From Pelagicoccus sp. SDUM812005 (GTDB taxonomy: Bacteria; Verrucomicrobiota; Verrucomicrobiia; Opitutales; Opitutaceae), in NCBI RefSeq assembly GCF_031127875.1, contig NZ_JARXIA010000005.1:124001-188000 (forward strand): a stretch of 64,000 nt of DNA, written 5' to 3'. The notes under the pieces were generated by a model. The model was given only the letters and a program-made list of their open reading frames with translations, was not told the DNA's origin and ran no database searches. The position numbers and the translations under genes are program-made. Shown here in pieces: positions 37,825 through 46,193 of this stretch. Numbering within the stretch: the first letter of the stretch is position 1; each line of letters opens with the position of its first letter.

Positions 37825-38421
37825 ATGATCGAGGAAAAACCACTTCGCAAGCTCGACGTCCTGACTGGGGGCGCTCTCGGCCTGCTCGGCGGAGCAATCA
37901 TAGCAGGCGCCCTGCAAATGCCGATCGGCGGTACTTACGGCGGAGTAGACAACCCCTGGTACGCCTCCCCTGCCGCCATGCCGCTGCTCATCGGCAGCGC
38001 CCTCCTCGCCTGCGCCCTAACCATCATTTTCCAAGCCGTAAAACGAGGCGGCCACCTCGGCCTGCCGAATTTCCTGAACGCGTTTTGGAAAAGCTCGATC
38101 CTCACGCTCGACGCAGCTCGCGGGGCCATGGCCTGGGGCAGCCTGCTGGTCTACGCGCTCGCTTTGCAACTCCAGCCTTTCGCCTCCCTGAGTTATCCGC
38201 TACGACGGATTGGGGCCACCGACCTGCTCGCCGATTCCAACGGACTGAACTACATACTATGCAGCGCCCTCTTCCTCCTGGCCTTTGCTTTGGCGTTCCT
38301 GCGCCCAAGCGGAAGGTTCCCCAGCCTGCGTTACATCGCCGTCCTCTCTGCTGGCAGCCTAGTCGCCGCCGTGCTCGTGGCGTGGACCTTCTCTGAACTG
38401 CTTCGCGTACCGCTTCCCTAG
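37825..38421 (+). CDS. tripartite tricarboxylate transporter small membrane subunit (TctB family)
   Basis: A 198-residue protein with four hydrophobic segments (about 14-34, 50-72, 95-118 and 142-196 including two spans), the TctB layout. GGALGLLGGAIIAGALQMPIG near residues 13-33 matches the family start. It lies 23 bases after the receptor gene and 2 bases before the large subunit gene, so the three form one transporter operon. The sequence of TctB proteins varies, so the call rests partly on position. Confidence 0.85.
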   Translation: MIEEKPLRKLDVLTGGALGLLGGAIIAGALQMPIGGTYGGVDNPWYASPAAMPLLIGSALLACALTIIFQAVKRGGHLGLPNFLNAFWKSSILTLDAARGAMAWGSLLVYALALQLQPFASLSYPLRRIGATDLLADSNGLNYILCSALFLLAFALAFLRPSGRFPSLRYIAVLSAGSLVAAVLVAWTFSELLRVPLP

Positions 38422-38423
38422 AA

Positions 38424-39929
38424 ATGGCTGCTTTCTCGGACTTTTTCCAGCACCTATACCTGATCGTCACCCCGACGAACTTCGCCCTGCTCATGGGCAC
38501 CGTTCTGCTCGGAATCATCTTCGGAGCCCTCCCTGGCCTGACCGCGACCCTCGGTATAGCTTTATTAACGACAGTCACCTTTAGCTTAGACCTACCGATC
38601 GAGTCAGCCATGGTCGCCCTTATGGGCGTCTACGTTGGAGCTATCTACGGCGGGTCGCATCCAGCCATCTTGCTCAATATTCCAGGAACCGCCGCCGGAG
38701 CCGCCACCGCCCTCGAAGGCCACCGCCTTTGCCAAAACGGTCGCGGGGGAGAAACCATCGCCACCGCCACCGTCATGTCCTTCATCGGAACCATCTTCGG
38801 CGTACTGGCGATGCTGCTGCTGATTCCCCTGCTCACCAAGCTAGCGCTCCAGTTCCAGTCCACGGAGACCTTCCTTCTCGCCCTCTTCGGAGTCCTGATC
38901 TGTGGATCGCTCACCGCTCCGGATACCGTCGTCAAAGGTTGGGTGGCCGGGCTCTTCGGCATGCTGCTCGCGACTGTAGGCATGGATCCAATACACGGAT
39001 TCCAACGCTTCACTTTCGATCTCCCTGCCCTTGCCGACGGCATCAAGCCAATACCCGTCATCCTCGGAGCCTTCGCCATACCGCAAATCATCCGCGCCAT
39101 GCAGAAGCCCAAAGCGCCCGACGCGCCCGCGCTCAAGCTCGGATCCTTGATGCCAAAGCTCTCAAACCTTAAACGACACCTCAAAGTCACCATCCGCTCC
39201 GGCCTCATCGGAGTAGGAGTCGGATCCATCCCGGGCGTAGGAGAAGACATTGCCGCTTGGCTCTCCTACGACACTGCCAAGCGCACCAGCAAACATCCGG
39301 ACGAGTACAAGGAAGGCAGCCTCGAAGGCGTCGTCGCAGCCGAGACCGCCAACAACGCCTGCATCGGCGGCGCCCTCATTCCCCTTCTGACTCTCGGCGT
39401 CCCCGGCTCCCCGCCAGCCATGATGCTGCTCAGCGCCATCATGCTCTACCACATCGTGCCTGGCCCACGGCTCCCTGAGCAACACCCGGAGTTCATTCCC
39501 CAAATGTGCGCCATCCTCACCTGGGCCGCCGCCGCCATGCTCGCCTGCGGCTCCCTAGTCAGCCGAATCTCCGTGCATGTTCTGCGCGTGCCGCCGCCGA
39601 TCCTGATGGGCTTCGTCGCCATGTTTACCGTCATCGGCTCCTACGCCTTCGACTTCAGCCTCTTCAACGTATGGCTCATGCTCGGACTAGGACTCATCGC
39701 ATGGGCCATGGAAGAGACAGGCTACCCCGTGGCTCCGCTCGTCATCGGCATCATCCTCGGCCCCATGGCTGAAGAAAACCTTCGCCGAGCGCTGATCGAT
39801 CATGGCGGGAGCATCCTACCGTTCTTCACTCGGCCCATCGCCATCGTATTCGTAATCCTAATACTCGTCTCAATCTTTTTCAAACGCCGTAGCCCAAATA
39901 CTGCTACCAGCGAGACAACATCCTCATGA
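38424..39929 (+). CDS. tripartite tricarboxylate transporter large permease subunit (TctA family)
   Basis: A 501-residue TctA with about 12 transmembrane segments. Family blocks include FGALPGLTATLGIALL near residue 32, YGGSHPAILLNIPGTAAGAATALEGHRL near 73-100, VGSIPGVGEDIAAWLSYDTAKR near 266 and LGVPGSPPAMMLLSA near 318. It forms the translocation path with TctB, driven by an ion gradient. Its stop overlaps the start of the Gfo/Idh gene by four bases (ATGA at 39926-39929). Confidence 0.95.
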   Translation: MAAFSDFFQHLYLIVTPTNFALLMGTVLLGIIFGALPGLTATLGIALLTTVTFSLDLPIESAMVALMGVYVGAIYGGSHPAILLNIPGTAAGAATALEGHRLCQNGRGGETIATATVMSFIGTIFGVLAMLLLIPLLTKLALQFQSTETFLLALFGVLICGSLTAPDTVVKGWVAGLFGMLLATVGMDPIHGFQRFTFDLPALADGIKPIPVILGAFAIPQIIRAMQKPKAPDAPALKLGSLMPKLSNLKRHLKVTIRSGLIGVGVGSIPGVGEDIAAWLSYDTAKRTSKHPDEYKEGSLEGVVAAETANNACIGGALIPLLTLGVPGSPPAMMLLSAIMLYHIVPGPRLPEQHPEFIPQMCAILTWAAAAMLACGSLVSRISVHVLRVPPPILMGFVAMFTVIGSYAFDFSLFNVWLMLGLGLIAWAMEETGYPVAPLVIGIILGPMAEENLRRALIDHGGSILPFFTRPIAIVFVILILVSIFFKRRSPNTATSETTSS

Positions 39930-40963
39930 ATTCCGCCTCTCCCCTACGCGGCGTCTGCCTAGGCGCTGGATACTTCAGCCAATTCCAATACGAAGCTTGG
40001 ACCCGAATACCCGAGGTCGAGATCGTTGCCTGCTGCAACCGCACCCAGGACAAGGCCCAAAAAGTCGCCGACCAATACGGCATCCCCAAGGCCTACGGCT
40101 GGGACGAGCTGGAGAAGATGTTCGACACCGAAAAACCGGATTTCGTCGACATCATCACTCCCCCCGAGACCCACCTCGACGTCGTCGAGCTTGCTGCCAA
40201 ACGCGGCATCGCCATCATCTGCCAAAAGCCCCTCGCCCCCACTCGGGAAGAGAGCGAGAAAATCGTTCGCGTCGCTGCCGCAGCGCAAGTCCCCTTCCTC
40301 GTGCACGAAAACTGGCGCTGGCAGCCTTGGTACCGCGAGATCAAACGCCAGCTCGACGCCGACTCTATCGGCGAGCTCTTCTCCATCTCCGTACGCATGC
40401 GCATGGGCGACGGCTGGCCCAAGGACGCTTACCTCGCCCGCCAAGCTTTCTTTCGCGACTACCCACGCCTGCTCATCTACGAAACCGGTGTCCACTTTCT
40501 CGATACCTTCCGCTTCCTCGGCGGTGAGGTCGAATCCGTCTACGCGCGCCTCCAGCAACGCAACCCCGACATCAAAGGCGAAGACGCCGGCCAAGTCATA
40601 GTCGGCTTCAAAAACGGCGGCACCGCCATTCTCGACGGCAGCCGCTACAACGAAAGCGAAGCCAAGGACCCGCGCTACACCTTCGGTACCGTACGCGTCG
40701 ACGGCAGCAAAGGACACATCGAGCTCGACTTCGACGGGAGCCTCACCCTCAAGAAGCTCGGCGAAGCGCCACAGGAAATCGAATACAAGCACGTGCGGAG
40801 AAACTTCGCCGGCGACTGCGTCTACACGCTGCAACGCCACTTCGTCGACTGTATCCAAAACGGCACTCCCTTCGAAAGCACCGGCGAGGACTACCTCAAA
40901 ACCGTCGCCCTCGTCGAAGCCTGCTACCAATCCAACAAAACCAACCAAGTCGTAAAACTGTAG
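39926..40963 (+). CDS. Gfo/Idh/MocA family NAD(P)-dependent oxidoreductase
   Basis: A 345-residue enzyme. The N-terminal Rossmann fold shows GAGYFSQFQY near residue 13 and ICQKPLAPT near 95, where the usual EKP motif reads QKP. The C-terminal substrate domain holds HENWRWQPWYREIK near 125 and ETGVHFLDTFRFLGG near 183, with the His likely catalytic. Such enzymes oxidise a hydroxyl group on sugars, inositols or sugar acids. Translational coupling to tctA places it in the sugar-acid operon. Confidence 0.9.
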   Translation: MNSASPLRGVCLGAGYFSQFQYEAWTRIPEVEIVACCNRTQDKAQKVADQYGIPKAYGWDELEKMFDTEKPDFVDIITPPETHLDVVELAAKRGIAIICQKPLAPTREESEKIVRVAAAAQVPFLVHENWRWQPWYREIKRQLDADSIGELFSISVRMRMGDGWPKDAYLARQAFFRDYPRLLIYETGVHFLDTFRFLGGEVESVYARLQQRNPDIKGEDAGQVIVGFKNGGTAILDGSRYNESEAKDPRYTFGTVRVDGSKGHIELDFDGSLTLKKLGEAPQEIEYKHVRRNFAGDCVYTLQRHFVDCIQNGTPFESTGEDYLKTVALVEACYQSNKTNQVVKL

Positions 40964-41005
40964 GCCGGCTCCTCGGGCTGCGCCGCCACCCCCTTCTCCA
41001 TCGCC

Positions 41006-41398
41006 ATGAAACACAACGGACTCGACCACTTCGCCATCGCCGTCAAAGACACCGAAGCCGCCCTCAAGATCTGGCGCGACACCATGGGCTTCCCCTTGCT
41101 CTACTCGGAAGTCGTCAACGACGGAGCCGTGCGCCTCACCCACCTCGATCTCGGCAACACCCAGCTCCAGCTGGTCGAGCCGCTCGTCGAAGGCCATCCC
41201 CTGCACCAATGGATCGCCGACCACGGCGGGGCCGGCCTGCACCACGTTTGCCTCAACGTCGACGACGTCGAAGCCTCCATGAAGGACTCGCCCGTGCCCA
41301 CCGCCCCCGCCCCGCATCAAGGCACCAAAGGCAAGAAAGCCGTCTTCCTCGACGCCCAATCCACCGCAGGCTGCCTTTGGGAACTCACCGGAAAATGA
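41006..41398 (+). CDS. VOC superfamily protein, methylmalonyl-CoA epimerase-like
   Basis: A 130-residue protein with two beta-alpha-beta-beta-beta units. Likely metal ligands lie in LDHFAIAV near residue 8, LQLVEP near 55, GLHHVCLNV near 78 and CLWELTG near 124, the His-Gln/Glu-His-Glu set of methylmalonyl-CoA epimerase and glyoxalase relatives. In this operon an epimerase or isomerase step on a sugar acid is possible. Its TGA overlaps the ATG of the kinase gene by four bases. Confidence 0.85.
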   Translation: MKHNGLDHFAIAVKDTEAALKIWRDTMGFPLLYSEVVNDGAVRLTHLDLGNTQLQLVEPLVEGHPLHQWIADHGGAGLHHVCLNVDDVEASMKDSPVPTAPAPHQGTKGKKAVFLDAQSTAGCLWELTGK

Positions 41399-42801
41399 GC
41401 GACTACCCCGACGCAGAACAAGTCCTCGCCCAGCTGCCAGCCCCTTGGCCCGAGGAAGCACTCATCGGCATCCGTCGGGCCTTGCGCTCGTCGCCTCGAA
41501 AAGTGGTCGTGCTGGATGACGACCCCACCGGCACCCAAACCGTCGAAGACATCACCGTCGTTACCCAATGGGACCCGCAAACCCTGCGGGAGGCTTTCGA
41601 AGAAACCAACCTCGGCTTCTTCATCCTAACCAACTCCAGAGCTCTCACCGAAACTGGTACCATCGAGCTGCATCGCGAAATCCTAGCCAATCTGGAAGAG
41701 GCCGCCAACGGGCAACCCTACACCATCGTGAGCCGCAGCGACTCCACCCTGCGCGGCCACTTTCTCGCCGAATCGAAAACCATCGCAGCCTTTCGCGGCC
41801 CCTTCGACCTGACCGTCATCGCCCCCTTCTTCCAAGCGGGCCAACGCCTCACCCTCGACGACACCCACTACCTCATCGACCAAGGCAAGCTCATCCCCTG
41901 CCACGAGACCCCCTTCGCCGAAGATAAGGTTTTTGGATACAAGGCCTCGCACCTCCCCACCTGGGTTGAAGAAAAGACCCACGGCGAAACGCCTGCAACC
42001 GAAGTCATAAGCATCCCTCTCGACCTCATTCGCAGCAAGGGCCCCGACGGCGTATTCGAAATTCTGACACAAGCGCCCAAGGGCTCCACCTGCATCGTCA
42101 ACGCCTGCGCCCAGAAAGACATGGAAGTCTTCGCCGCGGCAGCCCTCAGGTTCGAAGACTCCGGACGCAACGTGCTGTACCGCACCGCTGCCGCCTTCGT
42201 CGCCGCTCGTTTCGGCATCCGCCCGCCACCCCCGCTCCTTCCCGAATTCATTTCCAACAGCAAGGAACGCGGCGGCCTGGTCGTCGTCGGCTCCTACGTC
42301 CCCAAGTCGAGCGAGCAACTCGCCAAGCTCCTCGAGCTCGGCGAACTCAAAGCCATCGAGCTCAACGTCAACGAACTGCTCAAGTCCGCCGATCCCGACC
42401 GCTACCTGCAATCGCTCGGCGATTCCCTCGAATCCGCTCTCGCGGCAGGCGACGACGTCGTGCTCTACACCAGTCGCGGGCTCGTGTTCAGCGACGCCAA
42501 GGAACAAAACCTGGACATCGGAGGACGCGTAGCCGTCGCCCTCGTTTCCCTGGTTAAAAGCCTGAAGAAGAGCCCCGGCTTCGTCATCGCAAAAGGCGGC
42601 ATCACCTCCAGCACCATCGCCACCGACGCCCTCGGGATCCGCAAGGCCCAGGTGCTCGGCCAGCTCGTCCCCGGCGTTCCCGTCTGGCGAGCCGCCGACG
42701 ACTCCCGGTTTCCCGAAATCGACCTCGTCATCTTTCCCGGAAACGTCGGCGGACCGGATTCCCTTTGCGAGGCCTACCGCAAGCTGAAACGTGTCCGCTA
42801 A
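41395..42801 (+). CDS. four-carbon acid sugar kinase family (DUF1537) protein
   Basis: A 468-residue DUF1537 kinase. N-terminal substrate domain: VVVLDDDPTGTQTVEDI near residue 34 and VSRSDSTLRGHF near 111. C-terminal nucleotide domain: VLYTSRGLV near 356, FVIAKGGITSSTIATDALGI near 395 and IFPGNVGGPDSL near 444. Characterised members (OtnK, DtnK, LtnK-type, OiaK) phosphorylate tetronates, 3-oxo-tetronates or 3-oxo-isoapionate. It starts within the stop of the VOC gene (ATGA), so coupling is expected. This gene gives the best clue to the operon's substrate class. Confidence 0.9.
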   Translation: MSDYPDAEQVLAQLPAPWPEEALIGIRRALRSSPRKVVVLDDDPTGTQTVEDITVVTQWDPQTLREAFEETNLGFFILTNSRALTETGTIELHREILANLEEAANGQPYTIVSRSDSTLRGHFLAESKTIAAFRGPFDLTVIAPFFQAGQRLTLDDTHYLIDQGKLIPCHETPFAEDKVFGYKASHLPTWVEEKTHGETPATEVISIPLDLIRSKGPDGVFEILTQAPKGSTCIVNACAQKDMEVFAAAALRFEDSGRNVLYRTAAAFVAARFGIRPPPPLLPEFISNSKERGGLVVVGSYVPKSSEQLAKLLELGELKAIELNVNELLKSADPDRYLQSLGDSLESALAAGDDVVLYTSRGLVFSDAKEQNLDIGGRVAVALVSLVKSLKKSPGFVIAKGGITSSTIATDALGIRKAQVLGQLVPGVPVWRAADDSRFPEIDLVIFPGNVGGPDSLCEAYRKLKRVR

Positions 42802-42902
42802 GCCAACGATGTAGCTTGTCCTCCCAGCTCGCATGCACCATCCTCCCATCCCTGAATTCAACGAGCAATCCGCTCCAACCGTTTAGCCGTACCCGAAATC
42901 CA

Positions 42903-43877
42903 ATGACAAAGTTCCTGAAGTCTAGCCTGCTGCTCCTGGCATTCGCCCCCTTCGCGCACGCCGAATGGGAAACCCTCCAGACGAACGGCGAACCCGTCGC
43001 CCGCCACGAAGCCGGTTTCATCGACGTCGCCGACAAGGCCTACCTAGTAGGCGGCCGGCGCATCAACCCCGTCAGCATCTACGACCCCGCCACCAAGACG
43101 TGGACCCAAGGCGCCCCCTCCCCCATCGAGATCCACCATTTCCAGCCCCTCGCCTACAAGGGCGAAATTTGGGTCGTCGGAGCCATGACCGGCCGCTACC
43201 CCAGAGAGACCCCCGTCGAAAAGATCCTCATCTACAACCCCGAAAAAGACGCATGGCGCTGGGGCCCTGCCATTCCCGAAGGCCGCGCCCGCGGCGGAGC
43301 CGGAGTAAGCTTCTACCAAGGAAAAATCTACCTGAGCGCCGGCATCACCCGCGGCCACATGGGCGGCTTCATTCCTTGGCACGATTCCTTCGACCCGGAA
43401 ACCGGCGAGTGGGAACAGCTCCCCGACGCCCCGCACGCCCGCGACCACTTCCAATCCGCCGTGCTCGACGGAAAGCTCTACCTCGCCGGCGGACGCCAAA
43501 CCTCCCGCGAGACCGACGAAGTCTTCTCCCGCACCGTCGCCGCCGTCGACGTCTACGACTTCGCCACCCAAACCTGGACCACCCTCGGGAAGGACCTGCC
43601 CACCCCTCGAGCCGGCAACACCACCTTCTCCTTCGGACACAAGGTCATCGTCATCGGCGGCGAAACCGGCCATAGCGATACCGCCCACGCGGAAGTTGAA
43701 GCCTACGACGTCGACGCGAAGGACTGGACCGCCCTGCCCTCCCTAAATCGCGGGCGCCACGGCACCGGCGTCGCCATCATCGACTGCACGATCTACACCG
43801 CCTCCGGCTCCGGAAACCGAGGCGGCAAACCCGAGCTCACCGACATCGAAGCCGCCAGCTGCGAGCACTTCAAATAG
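42903..43877 (+). CDS. exported kelch-repeat protein
   Basis: A 324-residue protein. A signal peptide (MTKFLKSSLLLLAFAPFAHA) is followed by about six kelch motifs, for example KAYLVGGRRINPVSIYDP, KIYLSAGITRG, KLYLAGGRQ and KVIVIGGETGH, forming one beta-propeller. Kelch propellers in this setting may be sugar mutarotases or binding proteins; no catalytic residues can be assigned. The ATG at 42903 starts the signal peptide. It is the last gene of the nine-gene operon, 101 bases after the kinase and 48 bases before a strong terminator. Confidence 0.82.
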   Translation: MTKFLKSSLLLLAFAPFAHAEWETLQTNGEPVARHEAGFIDVADKAYLVGGRRINPVSIYDPATKTWTQGAPSPIEIHHFQPLAYKGEIWVVGAMTGRYPRETPVEKILIYNPEKDAWRWGPAIPEGRARGGAGVSFYQGKIYLSAGITRGHMGGFIPWHDSFDPETGEWEQLPDAPHARDHFQSAVLDGKLYLAGGRQTSRETDEVFSRTVAAVDVYDFATQTWTTLGKDLPTPRAGNTTFSFGHKVIVIGGETGHSDTAHAEVEAYDVDAKDWTALPSLNRGRHGTGVAIIDCTIYTASGSGNRGGKPELTDIEAASCEHFK

Positions 43878-43924
43878 CGCCCCGCTCGCCCTCGGGCTAA
43901 CGCTCCGCCCAACTTTTTTGATCG

Positions 43925-43965
43925 CCCCAGATTGAGCAATCCTATGCTCTCTGGGGTTTCTTATT
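43925..43965 (+). terminator. terminator ending the nine-gene sugar-acid operon
   Basis: Nested stems CCCCAGA/TCTGGGG (43925-43931 with 43950-43956) and GAGCA/TGCTC (43934-43938 with 43945-43949) form one hairpin followed by TTTCTTATT. It covers two possible early starts of the next gene (43932 and 43944), which argues for the later start at 43980. Confidence 0.88.
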
Positions 43966-43979
43966 CGAATTTGCTCTCT

Positions 43980-45239
43980 ATGCCGACGACCGCCAAAGCT
44001 CCTTTCCACGTGATGACCAAGCCCATCGGGCCGATCTGCAATCTCGACTGCAAGTATTGCTTCTACCTGGAAAAGGAAGCCCTCTACACCGACGGCAAAT
44101 GGCGCATGGCGCCCGACCTTCTGGAAAACTACATCCGCCAGTACATCGAAGCCCAACCCACTCAACACGTTAGCTTCGCCTGGCAAGGCGGCGAACCCAC
44201 GCTGCTCGGCGTCAATTTCTTCCGCAAGGTCGTGGAGCTGCAAAAACAGTACGCCAACGGCAAGACCATCGAAAACGCCTTCCAGACCAACGCCACCCTG
44301 CTCGACGACGAATGGGCCGCCTTCCTCAAGGAAAACGACTTCCTCGTCGGCGTCTCCATCGACGGCCCCAAGGAAATCCACGATGCCAACCGCGTGGACA
44401 AAAAAGGCAACTCCACCTTCGACGAAGTGATGCGCGGCATCGAAGTCCTGCAAAAGGGCGAGGTCCGCTTCAACACCCTCACTTGCCTCAACCGCGTCAC
44501 CTCCAAGAAGCCGCTGGAAGTCTACCGCTTCCTCAAAGGCATCGGCAGCGACTTCCAGCAGTTCATCCCCATCGTCGAACGTCGCCCCGGCCAGCAGGCC
44601 AAGCAATGGGGGCTCGACCTCGCCGCTCCGGAAGAAGGCGTCGTCGACGACGAAAAGCTGCCCGTCTTCGGCTGGAGCGTTCTCCCCGAAGACTTCGGCG
44701 ACTTCTACATAAAGATATTCGATAAGTGGATACGAAAGGATGTTGGCACCATCTTCATCCAGATGTTCGAAACCGCCCTCAGCAAATGGATCGGAGCCCC
44801 TGGCGGCATTTGCGTGCACGCCGAAACCTGCGGCGACGCCCTCGCCATCGAGCACAACGGGGACCTCTACTCCTGCGACCACTTCGTGTATCCACAATAC
44901 AAGCTCGGCAACCTGAAGGACACGCCCCTCGTCGACCTCGTCAGCCTGCCCAAGCAGCGGCAGTTCGGCCTCAACAAGCGCGACAGCCTGCCCGACTACT
45001 GCAAGCGGTGCGAAGTCCGCTTCGCCTGCAACGGCGGCTGCCCCAAGGACCGCTTCCTGCACACGCCCGACGGCCAGCCCGGCCTGCACTACCTTTGCAA
45101 AGGCTACCGCAAATTCTTCAACCACATCGACGCGCCCATGCGGGCCATGGCCCACCTCAACCGCAACCGCCGCCCCGCAACCGAGGTCATGGAGCTCGTC
45201 ATCAACAAAAAGCTCCCCGGCTACAAGCCGATGAAGTAG
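43980..45239 (+). CDS. radical SAM/SPASM anaerobic sulfatase maturase-like enzyme
   Basis: A 419-residue enzyme. The radical SAM cluster motif CNLDCKYC (Cys 20, 24, 27) is followed by YLEKE, typical of anSME. SAM-binding blocks QGGEPTLLG and SIDGPKEIHD follow. The C-terminal SPASM region binds two more clusters (CVHAETCGDALAIEHNGDLYSCDHF and CKRCEVRFACNGGCPKD). anSME converts an active-site Cys or Ser of sulfatases to formylglycine. No sulfatase gene lies in the window, so targets must be elsewhere. The start after the terminator is preferred. Confidence 0.9.
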   Translation: MPTTAKAPFHVMTKPIGPICNLDCKYCFYLEKEALYTDGKWRMAPDLLENYIRQYIEAQPTQHVSFAWQGGEPTLLGVNFFRKVVELQKQYANGKTIENAFQTNATLLDDEWAAFLKENDFLVGVSIDGPKEIHDANRVDKKGNSTFDEVMRGIEVLQKGEVRFNTLTCLNRVTSKKPLEVYRFLKGIGSDFQQFIPIVERRPGQQAKQWGLDLAAPEEGVVDDEKLPVFGWSVLPEDFGDFYIKIFDKWIRKDVGTIFIQMFETALSKWIGAPGGICVHAETCGDALAIEHNGDLYSCDHFVYPQYKLGNLKDTPLVDLVSLPKQRQFGLNKRDSLPDYCKRCEVRFACNGGCPKDRFLHTPDGQPGLHYLCKGYRKFFNHIDAPMRAMAHLNRNRRPATEVMELVINKKLPGYKPMK

Positions 45240-45257
45240 CGCCGTCTCACGCTCGAC

Positions 45258-46151
45258 TTAAACCGCCACCCCTAGCAAGTCGCCCACCTTGGCGTAAACT
45301 TCGAGCTGCTTGGCTCCGTTTTCCGCCAAGTCCGCCGCCAGCAGCACACGGTCGCGCTCGAACAAAGTGATCACGCAGGAACCGCCAAAAGCGAAATAGC
45401 CGAGCTCGCCGCCCTTCTCCACCGTGTCGCCTTCCTTAGCCGTCATGAAAATGGAGCCCACGCAGGTTGCCCCGATCGCCACGAAACAAACCTTCCCCAG
45501 GTCCGGCGTCTCGATCACCGTGAGCACCCGCTTGTTCTCCCACAAGTAGCCCATCGATTGCCGCAAGGCGATCGGGCTCACGCTGTAGAGCGGCCCGTTG
45601 ATCAAGCGCTGCTCCACGATCTTGCCGGCGACCGGCGAGTGGTAGCGATGGTAATCCACCGGACAAAGCCGCGAGATCACTGCCGTGCCGCGCGGGTAGG
45701 TGTCAGCCAAGGACACGCTGCCCAAGAGAGCCTTCAGGTCGAAAAATTGCCCTTTGGCAAACAAGCCCTCGACTTCGCCAAGATTCGAAATTCCCAGATG
45801 CCGGGCATCCGCTGGCAACGCGATTTCCTTCTCCCCCTTTACCAACGGGCGAGCAGAGTCCTTGAGTTTGCGATAGAAGAAGTCGTTGAAACTTGAATAC
45901 GATTCTACCGGATCGAGAAACTCGTCCTCTACCAGCCCGTACTGCTTTATAAACGGGCGTATCCGCTCCGCGCTGACCGGCTTGTTCATCCGCCAGCCGT
46001 ACCAATGCGAAAAGATCGCCCGCTTGGCCAAGAGCCAAAGGCCGATCTTGCCCATCGTCGTTTCGTAAGTCCAACGAAGGAAGCCCTCGCCGTAGACCAC
46101 CTCTATTTCCTCCTGTCCGCTGTAGCGGTTATAAAATCTAATTTCTGACAT
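45258..46151 (-). CDS. psd: phosphatidylserine decarboxylase
   Basis: A 297-residue proenzyme. The catalytic His block is CPVDYHRYHSPVAG near residues 160-173. Near 265 FGGSCVITLFE holds the serine that is cleaved to form the pyruvoyl group, in a GGS context where many family members have LGST or GSS followed by a small residue. It makes phosphatidylethanolamine in the inner membrane. Its extra N-terminal part (1-100) resembles longer, eukaryote-like and Bdellovibrio-type PSDs. The ATG at 46151 lies 42 bases after the asnS stop in the same operon. Confidence 0.9.
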   Translation of the reverse strand: MSEIRFYNRYSGQEEIEVVYGEGFLRWTYETTMGKIGLWLLAKRAIFSHWYGWRMNKPVSAERIRPFIKQYGLVEDEFLDPVESYSSFNDFFYRKLKDSARPLVKGEKEIALPADARHLGISNLGEVEGLFAKGQFFDLKALLGSVSLADTYPRGTAVISRLCPVDYHRYHSPVAGKIVEQRLINGPLYSVSPIALRQSMGYLWENKRVLTVIETPDLGKVCFVAIGATCVGSIFMTAKEGDTVEKGGELGYFAFGGSCVITLFERDRVLLAADLAENGAKQLEVYAKVGDLLGVAV

Positions 46152-46193
46152 CGGTTTCTCTGCTGTGGTCAATAACGACTCCGGACCTCCACC

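Noticed and set aside
39959-41461. 500-residue antisense open frame over the Gfo/Idh and VOC genes
   Set aside because: Acidic, valine/glycine-rich shadow of two well-recognised genes; no start context or family match.
43932-43979. Earlier starts for the sulfatase-maturase-like gene (43932 and 43944)
   Set aside because: They fall inside the terminator hairpin of the preceding operon and add no conserved residues; family homology starts just after 43980.
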